Positions 7,336 to 15,719 of a stretch of 36,762 nt of DNA are shown piece after piece. The notes beneath the pieces are model-generated. The model searched no databases. It was not told the origin of the DNA and saw only the letters and a list, made by a program, of their open reading frames with translations. The translations under genes were made by a program, and so were the position numbers. The stretch comes from an uncultured Bacteroidota bacterium (lineage in GTDB: Bacteria; Bacteroidota; Bacteroidia; Chitinophagales; Chitinophagaceae), in the NCBI GenBank assembly GCA_903839875.1, contig CAIMDZ010000037.1, forward strand, positions 1 through 36,762, in the 5' to 3' direction. Within the stretch, counting starts at the first letter, position 1, and each line of letters starts with the position of its first letter.

Positions 7336-8097
7336 ATGGGCAACGCAATCATAAAAGTAAATAACCTCGTTAAGAAATACGGTGATTTTGAAGCGGTGAA
7401 AGGAATCAGTTTTGATGTGATGGAGGGTGAGATATTCGGATTGCTCGGGCCAAATGGCGCTGGCAAGACCACTACCCTTGAGATCATAGAAACATTACGT
7501 AAGAAAACCTCAGGAGAAATTATCGTGGATGGCAAAAACCTGGATAATGAACCGCAGGCGATCAAAAATATTATTGGTGTGCAGTTACAGGCCGCAGGAT
7601 ATTATCCGCTGCTGAACCTGAAACAAATAATAGAACTGTTTTCCGGCCTTTATAACAAAAACGTTAATGCACTGGAACTGCTGGACACGGTAAACCTGCG
7701 TGAAAAAGCTAAAAGTAAATTCAAAGAATTATCCGGCGGACAGAAACAAAGGTTTTCCATAGCCACAACACTTATCAACCAACCTAAAATAATATTTCTC
7801 GACGAGCCTACTACAGGGCTTGACCCTCAGGCCCGCCGCAATCTATGGGAACTGATCAAAGACCTACGCAGCCGCGGCGCTACCGTTGTGATCACCACGC
7901 ACTACATGGACGAAGCCGAAGAACTTTGCGAGCGTGTAGCCATTATAGACAGCGGGCAGATCATTGCCCTCAGCTCACCAAGTGAACTGATAGACAAACT
8001 GCTTGCTACAGGCTTCAAACGCCCCAAAGCAGTAAAAGAAGCTAATCTGGAAGATGTGTTTCTGAATATGACCGGGAAGGAATGGCGGGATGAATGA
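7336..8097 (+). CDS. ABC transporter ATP-binding protein (DrrA/CcmA type), without an adjacent permease
   Basis: The 253-residue ATPase has all core motifs: Walker A GPNGAGKTT (38-46), Q-loop Q83, signature LSGGQKQR (132-139), Walker B IIFLDEP (152-158), D-loop GLDPQ (161-165) and switch His189. The C-terminal LEDVFLNMTG is typical of ABC-2 type exporters of drugs, lipids or sodium. The usual ABC-2 membrane gene is not present: the next genes are on the opposite strand. The permease must therefore be elsewhere or have been lost. No substrate can be named. Confidence 0.92.
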   Translation: MGNAIIKVNNLVKKYGDFEAVKGISFDVMEGEIFGLLGPNGAGKTTTLEIIETLRKKTSGEIIVDGKNLDNEPQAIKNIIGVQLQAAGYYPLLNLKQIIELFSGLYNKNVNALELLDTVNLREKAKSKFKELSGGQKQRFSIATTLINQPKIIFLDEPTTGLDPQARRNLWELIKDLRSRGATVVITTHYMDEAEELCERVAIIDSGQIIALSSPSELIDKLLATGFKRPKAVKEANLEDVFLNMTGKEWRDE

Positions 8098-8107
8098 TGG
8101 ATGTGAC

Positions 8108-8147
8108 AATGAGGGAATGTGGAAATTTGAGGGCATGAAAAAGTATG
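8108..8147. repeat. Short ATGTGGAAATTTGA-type intergenic repeat
   Basis: Between the convergent ABC ATPase gene and the small ORFs lies AATGTGGAAATTTGAGGGC. Thirteen of 14 bases match a stretch on the opposite strand beside dut (15131-15180). Confidence 0.45.
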
Positions 8148-8150
8148 GAA

Positions 8151-8519
8151 CTATGAATGGTACTTTCTGATGCTTTCTATTTCTTGTTTAATAAAATACG
8201 CGCAAGCTTCATTCCCATCATTGAAAATTTTTTCAGGCCTTATAATGTCATTCGGAAAATATCCGACAAAATAATTCTGGTCAGCTCCAATTCCAAAATA
8301 CCAGCCAATACGCGTTCTTTTATTGTCAGACCATATCAACCAGTCATTGATACATTCCGGATATTGTTTCAATGAACTCACAAAATTATCTTCATCCAGG
8401 TGATTGTCTAAATCAAAATAACCTGTTTCGTTTAACAGGGTAAAAAGTGAACTATTCTTTTCGGTATAATAATTCTTCGGAAGGTGGATCACCTTAAATG
8501 CTACACTTTTTGCGTCCAT
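8151..8519 (-). CDS. Hypothetical protein, about 122 residues
   Basis: Starting at ATG 8519 (a GTG at 8528 is possible), the product is mostly soluble and acidic, with aromatic-rich strands (WLIWSDNKRTRIGWYFG, NYFVGYFPND) and a C-terminal helix NEACAYFIKQEIESIRKY. I do not recognise the family. It overlaps the preceding small ORF (8494-8679) by 26 bases in a different frame, so it is probably translated by coupling. Small soluble proteins of this size often act as immunity or regulatory partners, but nothing here proves that. Confidence 0.55.
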   Translation of the reverse strand: MDAKSVAFKVIHLPKNYYTEKNSSLFTLLNETGYFDLDNHLDEDNFVSSLKQYPECINDWLIWSDNKRTRIGWYFGIGADQNYFVGYFPNDIIRPEKIFNDGNEACAYFIKQEIESIRKYHS

Positions 8520-8679
8520 TTGTTCCACAACTTTCTAAATAATTTTTTAGAGTCCAAAGTTTTCTACCTTCCGTTTTCGCTTCTGCGACTTCTTCAAATC
8601 CTTCTAAAACTCCTGTTAAAATGAGGATCTTTTTCAACTCCTTTTTACGATCTACTAAGTACTGCTTGTCTGCTTTCAT
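8494..8679 (-). CDS. Hypothetical 61-residue charged protein
   Basis: The product starts at ATG 8679: MKADKQYLVDRKKELKKIL, then GVLEGFEEVAEAKTEGRKLWTLKNYLESC. A longer TTG start at 8703 would overlap the acyl-CoA dehydrogenase stop. The protein is Lys/Glu-rich and helical. The family is not recognised. The C-terminal residues (GTNGRKKCSI) overlap the start of the next ORF in another frame. A single longer gene split by a frameshift is possible, but there is no clear homologue to test this against. Confidence 0.45.
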   Translation of the reverse strand: MKADKQYLVDRKKELKKILILTGVLEGFEEVAEAKTEGRKLWTLKNYLESCGTNGRKKCSI

Positions 8680-8695
8680 AAATAGCAATAAATTC

Positions 8696-10477
8696 CTACT
8701 CAAAAAAATACCTCTCCTTCTCCACCAGCTTCGCAGCTATTCTTCTTCTTGCTTCCTTGGTATTGTAACTCTCTGTTTTAGTGAAACGTTTTAGTCCCAT
8801 GAGCATCATGCGTTGTTCATCGCCTTCGGCAAATGAATTGATGGCTGTCTTGCCGGCATGGCTTATCCGGTCGGCGGCATCGTAGATGAAGGTCTGTACT
8901 GCATCTAAGGCGAGAGCGGCATTGGGGTTGTTGTTATTCTTCATCTTCATGGCACGCAGCAAAATACATTCTGCCTGGAAAGTATCTATGACCATGTCTG
9001 CAAGGTTCATCAGAATTTCCTGTTCAGACTCCAGCTGCATCATCAGCTTTTGAGCCGCAGCGCCTGCACACATGAGTATCGCTTTCTTGAAATTGGCTAC
9101 GACCTTCTGTTCAGCTGCAAATGGCGTATCATCCGTACCGAAGTCAGGAATACTCATCAGTTCCTTTTGTATTGCCATAGCAGGCCCCATGATGTTAATT
9201 CTACCTTTCATTGCCCGCTTCAGGTACATATCCATTGTAAGCAATCTGTTTATTTCATTGGTGCCTTCAAATATTCTGTTGATACGGCTATCGCGGTAGG
9301 CACGTGAAATATTGTATTCATCCGAGTAGCCATTGCCCCCATGTATCTGAACACCTTCATCTACTACGTAGTCGAGATTTTCTGATCCAAGTACTTTGAG
9401 CATCGCACATTCTATTGCATATTCTTCGGCAGCGCCCAGCAGGGCATCCTGCTTCCCGGCGGCATTTAGTTCATGCTCTTTATCGTCTATCCACTGAGCT
9501 GTGCGGAAAAGAGCGCTCTCAGAAGCAAACACTCTTATGGCCATCTCAGCCAGCTTGTATTGTATTGCGCCAAAACTTGCTATCGGCACTTTAAACTGCT
9601 CACGGGTCTTTGCATAAATAATTGATGTTTTCAGCGCAAGTTTAGCGCCGCCGGTAGCAGCTGCACAAAGTTTAAGCCTGCCGATATTCAGTATATTGAA
9701 TGCAATGATATGGCCCTTACCTATTTCTCCCAACAGGTTTTCTTTAGGCACAGTGCAGTTCTCGAAAAACAACTGGCGGGTGCTGGAGCCTTTGATACCC
9801 ATCTTGTGTTCTTCCTCCCCAAATGAAAGACCGGGTGTATTGCGCTCCACTATTATAGCGCTGAACTTATCTCCATCTACCTTCGCGAATACGGTAAATA
9901 CATCAGCAAAACCTGCATTGGTTATCCAGATTTTCTGTCCGTTCAGTACATAGTTCTTCCCATCAGCGCTGAGGGTCGCAGTAGTTTTTGCCGCAAGGGC
10001 ATCAGATCCGGAACCCGGCTCAGTGAGTGCATAAGCGCCTTTCATCTCTCCTGTAGCCAACTTAGGTATATACTTTTGTTTTTGTGCATCGGTACCAAAA
10101 TATAAAATAGGCAAAGAACCGATTCCATTATGGGCCGCCATAGCTACTGCAAAGGAATGCCCTCCGCCAAGACAATCATTTACCAGCGTTGCAGTTACAA
10201 AGTCTTTGCCCAGTCCGCCATATTGCTCAGGGAAGGCAGCGCCCAGCAAACCCAGTTCACCGGCTTTCTCAATCAGGGAAGGCATAAGCCCTTCTTTTTG
10301 AGCGTCAATCTCTGCCATATGGGGCAATACATCTTTTTCAAGAAATTCACCGCACATCTGGATGATCATATGCTGCTCCTCCGTAAAATCTTCAGGAGTA
10401 AAGGTTTGTTCAGGTAAGGAAGGCTGTATCAGGAACCCGCCTCCTTGTATTGATGATGAAAGTGATTGTGTTTCCAT
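8696..10477 (-). CDS. Acyl-CoA dehydrogenase, long form with C-terminal extension
   Basis: This 593-residue flavoenzyme would oxidise acyl-CoA to trans-2-enoyl-CoA with FAD, the first step of beta-oxidation. Conserved parts visible are AYALTEPGSGSDALA (148-162), KIWITNAG (182-189), REQFKVPIASFGAIQ (292-306), VQIHGGNGYS (376-385) and RIFEGTNEINR (401-411), where E404 is at the usual catalytic position for the family. The core ends near 425; about 170 extra residues follow, as in VLCAD/ACAD9-type enzymes. Substrate chain length cannot be read from the sequence. No electron-transfer flavoprotein gene is adjacent. It has a perfect TAGCTTTG -7 box. Confidence 0.94.
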   Translation of the reverse strand: METQSLSSSIQGGGFLIQPSLPEQTFTPEDFTEEQHMIIQMCGEFLEKDVLPHMAEIDAQKEGLMPSLIEKAGELGLLGAAFPEQYGGLGKDFVTATLVNDCLGGGHSFAVAMAAHNGIGSLPILYFGTDAQKQKYIPKLATGEMKGAYALTEPGSGSDALAAKTTATLSADGKNYVLNGQKIWITNAGFADVFTVFAKVDGDKFSAIIVERNTPGLSFGEEEHKMGIKGSSTRQLFFENCTVPKENLLGEIGKGHIIAFNILNIGRLKLCAAATGGAKLALKTSIIYAKTREQFKVPIASFGAIQYKLAEMAIRVFASESALFRTAQWIDDKEHELNAAGKQDALLGAAEEYAIECAMLKVLGSENLDYVVDEGVQIHGGNGYSDEYNISRAYRDSRINRIFEGTNEINRLLTMDMYLKRAMKGRINIMGPAMAIQKELMSIPDFGTDDTPFAAEQKVVANFKKAILMCAGAAAQKLMMQLESEQEILMNLADMVIDTFQAECILLRAMKMKNNNNPNAALALDAVQTFIYDAADRISHAGKTAINSFAEGDEQRMMLMGLKRFTKTESYNTKEARRRIAAKLVEKERYFFE

Positions 10478-10487
10478 AATTGCAGTA

Positions 10488-10495
10488 CAAAGCTA
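10488..10495 (-). promoter_or_regulatory. -7 box TAGCTTTG upstream of the acyl-CoA dehydrogenase
   Basis: The minus strand reads TAGCTTTG, a perfect TAnnTTTG, 10 bases from the ATG. No TTG lies at the expected -33 distance, so the match is a single box. Confidence 0.45.
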
Positions 10496-10588
10496 TTAAT
10501 AATTAAAATTAACCCTTGTTAAAATACAAAAGTTATTCCGTTTTTTTTAAACCATTTATATTCTCATGAGTCATTTGAAAGACACTCG

Positions 10589-10596
10589 TATCTTTG
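10589..10596 (+). promoter_or_regulatory. -7 box TATCTTTG upstream of the outer-membrane protein gene
   Basis: TATCTTTG matches TAnnTTTG exactly and lies 23 bases before the ATG at 10620. A TTTG at 10574-10577 is only 11 bases upstream, too close for a -33 box. This gene diverges from the dehydrogenase. Confidence 0.5.
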
Positions 10597-10619
10597 ATGC
10601 TTACTAATCCGCATTGTCT

Positions 10620-11465
10620 ATGAAAGTACTCCTTGTTTGTTTGGCAATATTCGTGACTGGCGCCAGCCATTTAATTGCCCAGGGTAGCAATAAAACAAAT
10701 GACAATGATCCGGATGACCCATATAATACCAAATCCTACTTTATGTTTGGGGTTAATTACCTGAGCGACAATGTGTACCTGGGCAGAAGGGACACAGCGA
10801 AAATACCATATGTAAGCTCTTATATCGGGTACCACGACAAATCAGGGCTTTACACTAAACTGATAGCTTCCTACGCTCCGACAAAACGGCAAATAGACCT
10901 GCTAACCATTGAGGCTGGTTATGACCATGATTTCGGAGACCATTTGAATGTTGGCGTTGATGCTGATAAATTTTTCTACAATAAAAACAGTAACAATATC
11001 AGATCAAGCACCAAAGGCAGTGCGGGCGTTAACGGCCAGTACACTAACGATATCATCGAACCCCAGGTCAGTTTCAACCTTGATCTCAATAAGAAAACCG
11101 ATTATGTGCTCGAATTACAATTAGACCATGATTTCGACTTTCTTAAAAAAAAATTGCACATTATCCCGGCTGTTTCAATGAATTCTGGCACACAACATTA
11201 TTACGATGAATATTTCATTAACCGCCTGAAGAAAAACGACAAATCTTTAAAATTGAAAAATTCCATAAACGAAGCCGGAAAATTTAAACCGCTTGACTAT
11301 GAAATATCCACAAAGGTCACCTACAGAACAGGCAAATGGATGTTCATCCTGCTGCCTACCTATTTCATACCTGTAAGCCCGGCCACAATAACTTTCCCCA
11401 AACAATCATTCACAGAAAAACTGAGTAACAGCTTTGTTCTTGAACTCGATATTTGCCACAGGTAG
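10620..11465 (+). CDS. Probable outer-membrane beta-barrel protein
   Basis: The 281-residue product starts at ATG 10620 (a TTG six bases earlier is less likely) with a signal peptide MKVLLVCLAIFVTG-ASHLIAQ. The mature part has alternating strands such as SYFMFGVNYLSDNVYLG, TKLIASYAPTK, HLNVGVDADKFFY and YVLELQLDHDF. It ends in SFVLELDICHR, resembling an outer-membrane barrel but without the usual terminal aromatic residue. It is probably a small porin-like or structural barrel. No substrate is visible. It has its own -7 box. Confidence 0.65.
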   Translation: MKVLLVCLAIFVTGASHLIAQGSNKTNDNDPDDPYNTKSYFMFGVNYLSDNVYLGRRDTAKIPYVSSYIGYHDKSGLYTKLIASYAPTKRQIDLLTIEAGYDHDFGDHLNVGVDADKFFYNKNSNNIRSSTKGSAGVNGQYTNDIIEPQVSFNLDLNKKTDYVLELQLDHDFDFLKKKLHIIPAVSMNSGTQHYYDEYFINRLKKNDKSLKLKNSINEAGKFKPLDYEISTKVTYRTGKWMFILLPTYFIPVSPATITFPKQSFTEKLSNSFVLELDICHR

Positions 11466-11471
11466 CTGGAG

Positions 11472-11488
11472 GAACCTACGGTTCTTTT
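11472..11488 (+). terminator. Small terminator hairpin between convergent genes
   Basis: GAACC-TAC-GGTTC (11472-11484) is followed by TTTT. The stem is only five bases and overlaps the stop of the opposite gene, so it is a weak terminator candidate. Confidence 0.4.
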
Positions 11489-12351
11489 ATCGTATAGCTT
11501 TTAGGGATAGAAAATGGATAATCGAGTTGTTGGTCAAAATCAATTTTAGTAAAATGCATATCCAGAGAATAAAGGTCATTCCCGTTCCGGATACTTAATT
11601 CCCTGCCTGTAGACACTCTCCTGTTATCTACCGTTTCGTAATCACTATACTTGGTAGTAGCTACCGGCCCACCAGGTTTTTGAGTCCGTAATACAGCCGT
11701 CTTCATTGTGCTATCAGCTTTGGAATATTCAACTTGCTGAATATAGGTACTATCTAGAACCAATAGATCCCATAACTCAACTGTTGCAGTTACAGATGTA
11801 ATAACTCCGTCCCGTAATGGTTCACCCAAGATCAGATTCTGCAAGGAAGAAAAATCAACCTTTGTTGGTAATACTTTAACGGCACTACTTAAGGGAACGC
11901 AAATAGCTGTCTTCTGGAGATGGTTCAACATAAAAAAACTATCCCTGGTAATAAATACCTTGGCAAATGAAATACCTCCCATAGCAGTAATATTAATCCA
12001 GATTACGCTATCCTTTCTAACCCTGATATGAGCAGTAAATTCTTCATTGTCGTCAGGCCCTGACATATACATCCTAGCCTTCCCTGTAAAGGATTTATAT
12101 TCAAGCCGGGATTTCCAGACAGGAGTCAATTGATCAATTAATTGTCTTACCATTCCGGTGCTGTCATTAATATGGGCAAGTGAATCTGCATTAATAAGCA
12201 CTGGTGGTGTTACAACAACTGCCTTACCTGAGTCAGGATTATTTAATTCGTATACATTAGGCTTCTTTCCCTTCACCAGCTTACGGAAAGAGCATGAAGA
12301 AAAACATCCGCAAATGATCAGAAATAAAGCAATTCCGGCAATTTTATTCAT
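11476..12351 (-). CDS. DUF4292 lipoprotein, LolB-like
   Basis: The product has 291 residues from ATG 12351 (GTG 12366 is an alternative). An SPII signal MNKIAGIALFLIICGCFSSC is followed by FRKLVKGKKPNVYEL. The central part (KSFTGKARMYM, TAHIRVRKDSVIWINITAMGG, VFITRDSFFML, QNLILGEPL) is the DUF4292 pattern, related to the LolA/LolB lipoprotein-carrier fold, so a lipoprotein or lipid-handling role in the outer membrane is likely. The start overlaps the TPR gene stop by eight bases, which suggests coupling. From memory, the cluster in related genomes continues with an M23 peptidase, which is not adjacent here. Confidence 0.85.
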   Translation of the reverse strand: MNKIAGIALFLIICGCFSSCSFRKLVKGKKPNVYELNNPDSGKAVVVTPPVLINADSLAHINDSTGMVRQLIDQLTPVWKSRLEYKSFTGKARMYMSGPDDNEEFTAHIRVRKDSVIWINITAMGGISFAKVFITRDSFFMLNHLQKTAICVPLSSAVKVLPTKVDFSSLQNLILGEPLRDGVITSVTATVELWDLLVLDSTYIQQVEYSKADSTMKTAVLRTQKPGGPVATTKYSDYETVDNRRVSTGRELSIRNGNDLYSLDMHFTKIDFDQQLDYPFSIPKSYTIKEP

Positions 12352-14086
12352 AAAGTTTTCCCTCACTTATTTTTTTATCAATGAGGGGATCGTCTCCACC
12401 TTTTTCCTTTGAAATCTTCCAGTATTCTACAGCTTTGCTCTTTTCATTCATCTGGTAGCAGATATTACCCAGGTGGTCATACAAGGTAGCATCTGCTTTG
12501 ATCCCTGCAATTTTGATAGCACGTTCAACGAAATCTTTCGCTTTAAGGTAATTACCTTTCTTGTACTGTATCCAGCCGTATGTATCCAGGAATGTACCTT
12601 CATCGGGTCGCAGATCCAGCGATTTTTGCGACATTTTTTCCGCCTCATCCAGTTTTACTCCCCGCTCCGAAAGATAATAACTGTAATTATTAAGTACAGT
12701 CGGATTGGCAGGGTCAAACTCAAGCGATTTTACAAATGCTTTATCAGAGAGGTCATCCTGCTTATTGCTGTGGTAAATATCTGCAAGCACAGAATACATG
12801 CTTGCCAAAACCGGTTTGTCCGTTTCAGGCTGCATATCTATTGCTCTTTTGATGGCTGCAACAGCGTGTGGATAATCTTTCTTATTCATGTATCCTATGC
12901 TGTTGAAATAAGATATTATCGCCACATTAGGGAACAGGCGCATCGCCTTCCCGCTGTATTTTATCAGTGAATCAGCATCTTTCTTTTCCGTATAACCGAT
13001 AAGCAGTTTTTCCCAATATTCAAATTTACCGGGATTAACCTCAACTGCTCTTTTATAGGCCATCATGGCGCTGTCATGCTTGGTATTACCTTCCAGCAAG
13101 TCACCATACGACAACAAAACCTGCGCATCATCCGGGTGTTGGGCAACCAATTGCCTCGCGATAGGTAATCCCTCCGCGGCTACTACAGAATCGTTGGGTA
13201 AAGTCTGGAGGTGCTCGCTGAGCATTTGAAGCTGGGTTTCCGCATCAATTTCTTTATTTGAGATCGCATTCTTAATAAAAGACCTGTAGGATACCGTATC
13301 ACCGATAAGGAGATAATGCCTTGCAACACCATACTGCACTGCCACATCGTCAGGCAATATCTGCTTTGCCTGTTCATAAACTTCAGTGGCTTTTTCAGGC
13401 ATTTTGTTATTATCATACAGGTCGCCAAGCCATTTATAGTACTTCCCGTTTTTGGGTTGCTTCACTATTAATTGCCTGATCACCTCAGCAGCTTTTTCCG
13501 TCTTGTTCATAGCAAGATAAAGCTGCACCTTTTGCATCAATATTTCTTCATCATTCGCATTTCTAAGCAATGCTTTATCAATCCAGGATAGCGCTTCTTC
13601 ATACTTCTTTGCTTTCTGGAAATAATCTGCAGCATACCGGGGATAACTTTTATCCTGCGGCATTGACCTGGCAAGCTCAGCTATAATTTTGGCAGCCTCC
13701 AGGTAGGAACCACGGTCTGCAAGCAGGGTCGCTAATTCTTCCTTATACCATTTGTTCTCCGGGTCGAGAGACAATGCCTTTTTGATATATTCTTCCGCTT
13801 TATCAATGTTTTTGTCGTTATAGCTTAGCTTACTTAATTCGTACCAGGCAGATGAAACTTCAGGCCTCACTGCGATAAACTGCTGAAGCAATGCAGTGGC
13901 CTGCCGGTCATCGTCATGCATTAACGCTTTGAGCGCTTCAAAGTATATTTCATCAGTCTTTGCATTCTTCCCTGCATGAGACAATTCAATAGAATCCGGT
14001 ACACCATTCTGTGCGTAGGAGCATGGGTTTATTGCCAGGATACAGAAGAAAATAAGTCCCGATATTTTGAATTGATTAAAATTCAT
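12344..14086 (-). CDS. Tetratricopeptide-repeat protein, exported
   Basis: The 580-residue product has a signal peptide (ISGLIFFCILAINPCSYAQ, with the cut after AQ) and then TPRs for most of its length. Typical units read AWYELSKLSYNDKNIDKAEEYIKKAL, with the alanine, glycine and tyrosine positions of the family; about 12 can be counted. TPRs make protein scaffolds. The ATG overlaps the nucleotidyltransferase stop (ATGA, 14083-14086), and the DUF4292 gene follows with an eight-base overlap, so the three are one operon. A role in outer-membrane or polysaccharide assembly is inferred from that context only. Confidence 0.88.
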   Translation of the reverse strand: MNFNQFKISGLIFFCILAINPCSYAQNGVPDSIELSHAGKNAKTDEIYFEALKALMHDDDRQATALLQQFIAVRPEVSSAWYELSKLSYNDKNIDKAEEYIKKALSLDPENKWYKEELATLLADRGSYLEAAKIIAELARSMPQDKSYPRYAADYFQKAKKYEEALSWIDKALLRNANDEEILMQKVQLYLAMNKTEKAAEVIRQLIVKQPKNGKYYKWLGDLYDNNKMPEKATEVYEQAKQILPDDVAVQYGVARHYLLIGDTVSYRSFIKNAISNKEIDAETQLQMLSEHLQTLPNDSVVAAEGLPIARQLVAQHPDDAQVLLSYGDLLEGNTKHDSAMMAYKRAVEVNPGKFEYWEKLLIGYTEKKDADSLIKYSGKAMRLFPNVAIISYFNSIGYMNKKDYPHAVAAIKRAIDMQPETDKPVLASMYSVLADIYHSNKQDDLSDKAFVKSLEFDPANPTVLNNYSYYLSERGVKLDEAEKMSQKSLDLRPDEGTFLDTYGWIQYKKGNYLKAKDFVERAIKIAGIKADATLYDHLGNICYQMNEKSKAVEYWKISKEKGGDDPLIDKKISEGKLYE

Positions 14087-15090
14087 ATTTGTGTTGAAAA
14101 ATCACCGAGGCTTAAATCATTCGGTTTACCAATGTAAGTTACGTTTTTCCCTAAGATGGAGTTGTCTATTAGCGCATTTTTAACAATACTATCGGCCTGG
14201 ATAATGCTGTTTGTTATCCTTGAATCTTCAATTATTGTGCCTTTTTCTACTGAAACATGAGGCCCGATAACCGAGTTTTTAATAATTACGTTATCGCCCA
14301 GGTAGCATGGCGGGATAATAAAAGATTGTGTAACCGTTGAAGTAGCAGTAATTAATTGTTCGGAACCTGCTTTAATTTCCAGTATACGTTGGTTGGTATA
14401 AACTGCCGAATCTTTGAAACCGCAATCAAACCATTCTTCCACCTGCCCGGTATAAAATTTAACACCGTTTTGCAGCATATGTTCCATTGCATCTGTGATC
14501 TGGTATTCACCTTTCAGCATTATGTTATTATCAATCAGGCGCTCTATTTCCTTTTTCAATCCCTCGCCATCCTTAAAATAATAAACGCCTATAATTGCCA
14601 GGTCTGAAACAAAATCCTGTGGCTTTTCTACAAAGGCCTCAATTTCACTATTTGCATTCAGTTTTACCACACCATAGGCCCGCGGGTCATCCACCTTCTG
14701 TGTCCATACTATTGCATCCTTGCCGGTGTCTATACTGAAAGTGGCTTTGAACAATGTATCAGCGAATGCGATAAATACGTTGCCTTTAAGCGAATCACCG
14801 GCGCACAAAATAGCATGGGCTGTGCCCAATGCCGTTTCCTGGTAGCATATTTTTCCTTTGGCGCCGAGGGCTTCAGCAACTTTACACAGATGCGTTTCCA
14901 CATCCTTTCCAAAGGAAGGCCCTATGATGAAGGCTATTTCTTCCACTTTTTCATTGCAGGTTGCTAAAATATCTTCTACTAATCTTTGCACTATTGGTTT
15001 ACCTGCTATCGGTAATAATGGCTTAGCCGTTGTGAGTGTATGCGGGCGCATGCGCTTACCCATGCCTGCCATTGGAATAATTATGTTCAT
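14083..15090 (-). CDS. Sugar-phosphate nucleotidyltransferase with left-handed beta-helix tail
   Basis: The 335-residue protein opens with the nucleotide-binding pattern IIPMAGMGKRMRPHT and KPLLPIAGKPI (G-x-G-x-R-x-x-P and K-P). It continues through ETALGTAHAI, FIAFADTLF (metal-binding Asp), DPRAYGVVK, VEKPQDF and GEYQITDAM, as in glucose-1-phosphate thymidylyl-/uridylyltransferases. Residues from about 250 form hexapeptide repeats (YLGDNVIIKNSVIG, SRITNSII, NSILGKNVTYIG), a left-handed beta helix. The enzyme would activate a sugar phosphate with an NTP; base and sugar cannot be told from sequence. It is downstream of dut after an 82-base gap and overlaps the TPR gene. Confidence 0.9.
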   Translation of the reverse strand: MNIIIPMAGMGKRMRPHTLTTAKPLLPIAGKPIVQRLVEDILATCNEKVEEIAFIIGPSFGKDVETHLCKVAEALGAKGKICYQETALGTAHAILCAGDSLKGNVFIAFADTLFKATFSIDTGKDAIVWTQKVDDPRAYGVVKLNANSEIEAFVEKPQDFVSDLAIIGVYYFKDGEGLKKEIERLIDNNIMLKGEYQITDAMEHMLQNGVKFYTGQVEEWFDCGFKDSAVYTNQRILEIKAGSEQLITATSTVTQSFIIPPCYLGDNVIIKNSVIGPHVSVEKGTIIEDSRITNSIIQADSIVKNALIDNSILGKNVTYIGKPNDLSLGDFSTQI

Positions 15091-15130
15091 TAGATTTCTT
15101 TAAGTTTAAAATATTCTGAAGAAATTCAAA

Positions 15131-15180
15131 CCAAATGGATTCCCATTTTCAAATTTCCATATTTTCAAATTTTCACATTA
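15131..15180. repeat. AATTTGAAAAT-type intergenic repeat that supplies the dut stop codon
   Basis: Read on the minus strand this is AATGTGAAAATTTGAAAAT followed by ATGGAAATTTGAAAATGG, a run of near-copies of AAATTTGA. It abuts dut: the last codons GTA ATG TGA (15173-15181) already lie in the repeat. A shorter relative is at 8108-8147. Confidence 0.6.
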
Positions 15181-15613
15181 CACCGGAGTGACCAAAACCA
15201 CCTGTTCCTCTTGTTGTTTCTTCCAGCACTTCAACATTATCCCATACTACTTTATTATATTTCGATACGATCATCTGTGCTATCCGCTCACCATCGTTAA
15301 TAACCTGATCCTCACCCGACAAATTGATCAAGGCTACCATCACCTCTCCCCGGTAATCACTATCTATCGTTCCCGGTGAATTTACTACTGTCAGCCCCCT
15401 CTTGATGGCTAAACCACTACGAGGCCTTACCTGGGCTTCAAAACCGTCGGGCAGGGCAATATAAATACCTGTAGGAATTAATTTTCGTGCCATCGGTTGT
15501 AAAGTAACAGGTTCCGTAAGCCACGCCCTCAGATCCATTCCGCTGGCTCCATTCGTCTGGTATCCCGGCAATTCATGCGGTGATTTATTAATTATCTGAA
15601 CTGTAACTTCCAT
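15173..15613 (-). CDS. dut: dUTP diphosphatase
   Basis: The 146-residue trimeric dUTPase would hydrolyse dUTP to dUMP and pyrophosphate, keeping uracil out of DNA and feeding thymidylate synthesis. All five motifs are present: SGMDLRA (24-30), [11 protein letters not shown] (near 63-73), [23 protein letters not shown] and the C-terminal glycine-rich [10 protein letters not shown]. The length is typical. It probably starts the operon with the nucleotidyltransferase, TPR and DUF4292 genes and has a perfect TACCTTTG box upstream. The C-terminal VM comes from an adjoining repeat. Confidence 0.97.
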   Translation of the reverse strand: MEVTVQIINKSPHELPGYQTNGASGMDLRAWLTEPVTLQPMARKLIPTGIYIALPDGFEAQVRPRSGLAIKRGLTVVNSPGTIDSDYRGEVMVALINLSGEDQVINDGERIAQMIVSKYNKVVWDNVEVLEETTRGTGGFGHSGVM

Positions 15614-15623
15614 ATTGAGGGCG

Positions 15624-15631
15624 CAAAGGTA
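15624..15631 (-). promoter_or_regulatory. -7 box TACCTTTG for the dut operon
   Basis: The minus strand reads TACCTTTG, a perfect TAnnTTTG, 10 bases before the dut ATG. No clear -33 TTG is at the expected distance. Confidence 0.5.
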
Positions 15632-15667
15632 AGAACTGAGGGCTAAATTTTAGTGAAATGACCCGGC

Positions 15668-15719
15668 ATTTGAAATAATTTCAATACATACTAATAATAA
15701 TAATGCAATTATTTCAAAT
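15668..15719 (-). terminator. Palindrome overlapping the stop codon of the P-type ATPase
   Basis: Thirteen-base perfect arms ATTTGAAATAATT (15668-15680) and AATTATTTCAAAT (15707-15719) enclose 26 bases. One arm contains the ATPase stop codon. There is no T tract and the loop is long, so it may be a repeat rather than a true terminator. Confidence 0.4.

Noticed and set aside
12473-12970. Antisense open frame of 165 codons
   Set aside because: It lies wholly opposite the well-supported TPR gene, has a poor residue mix and no recognisable domain.
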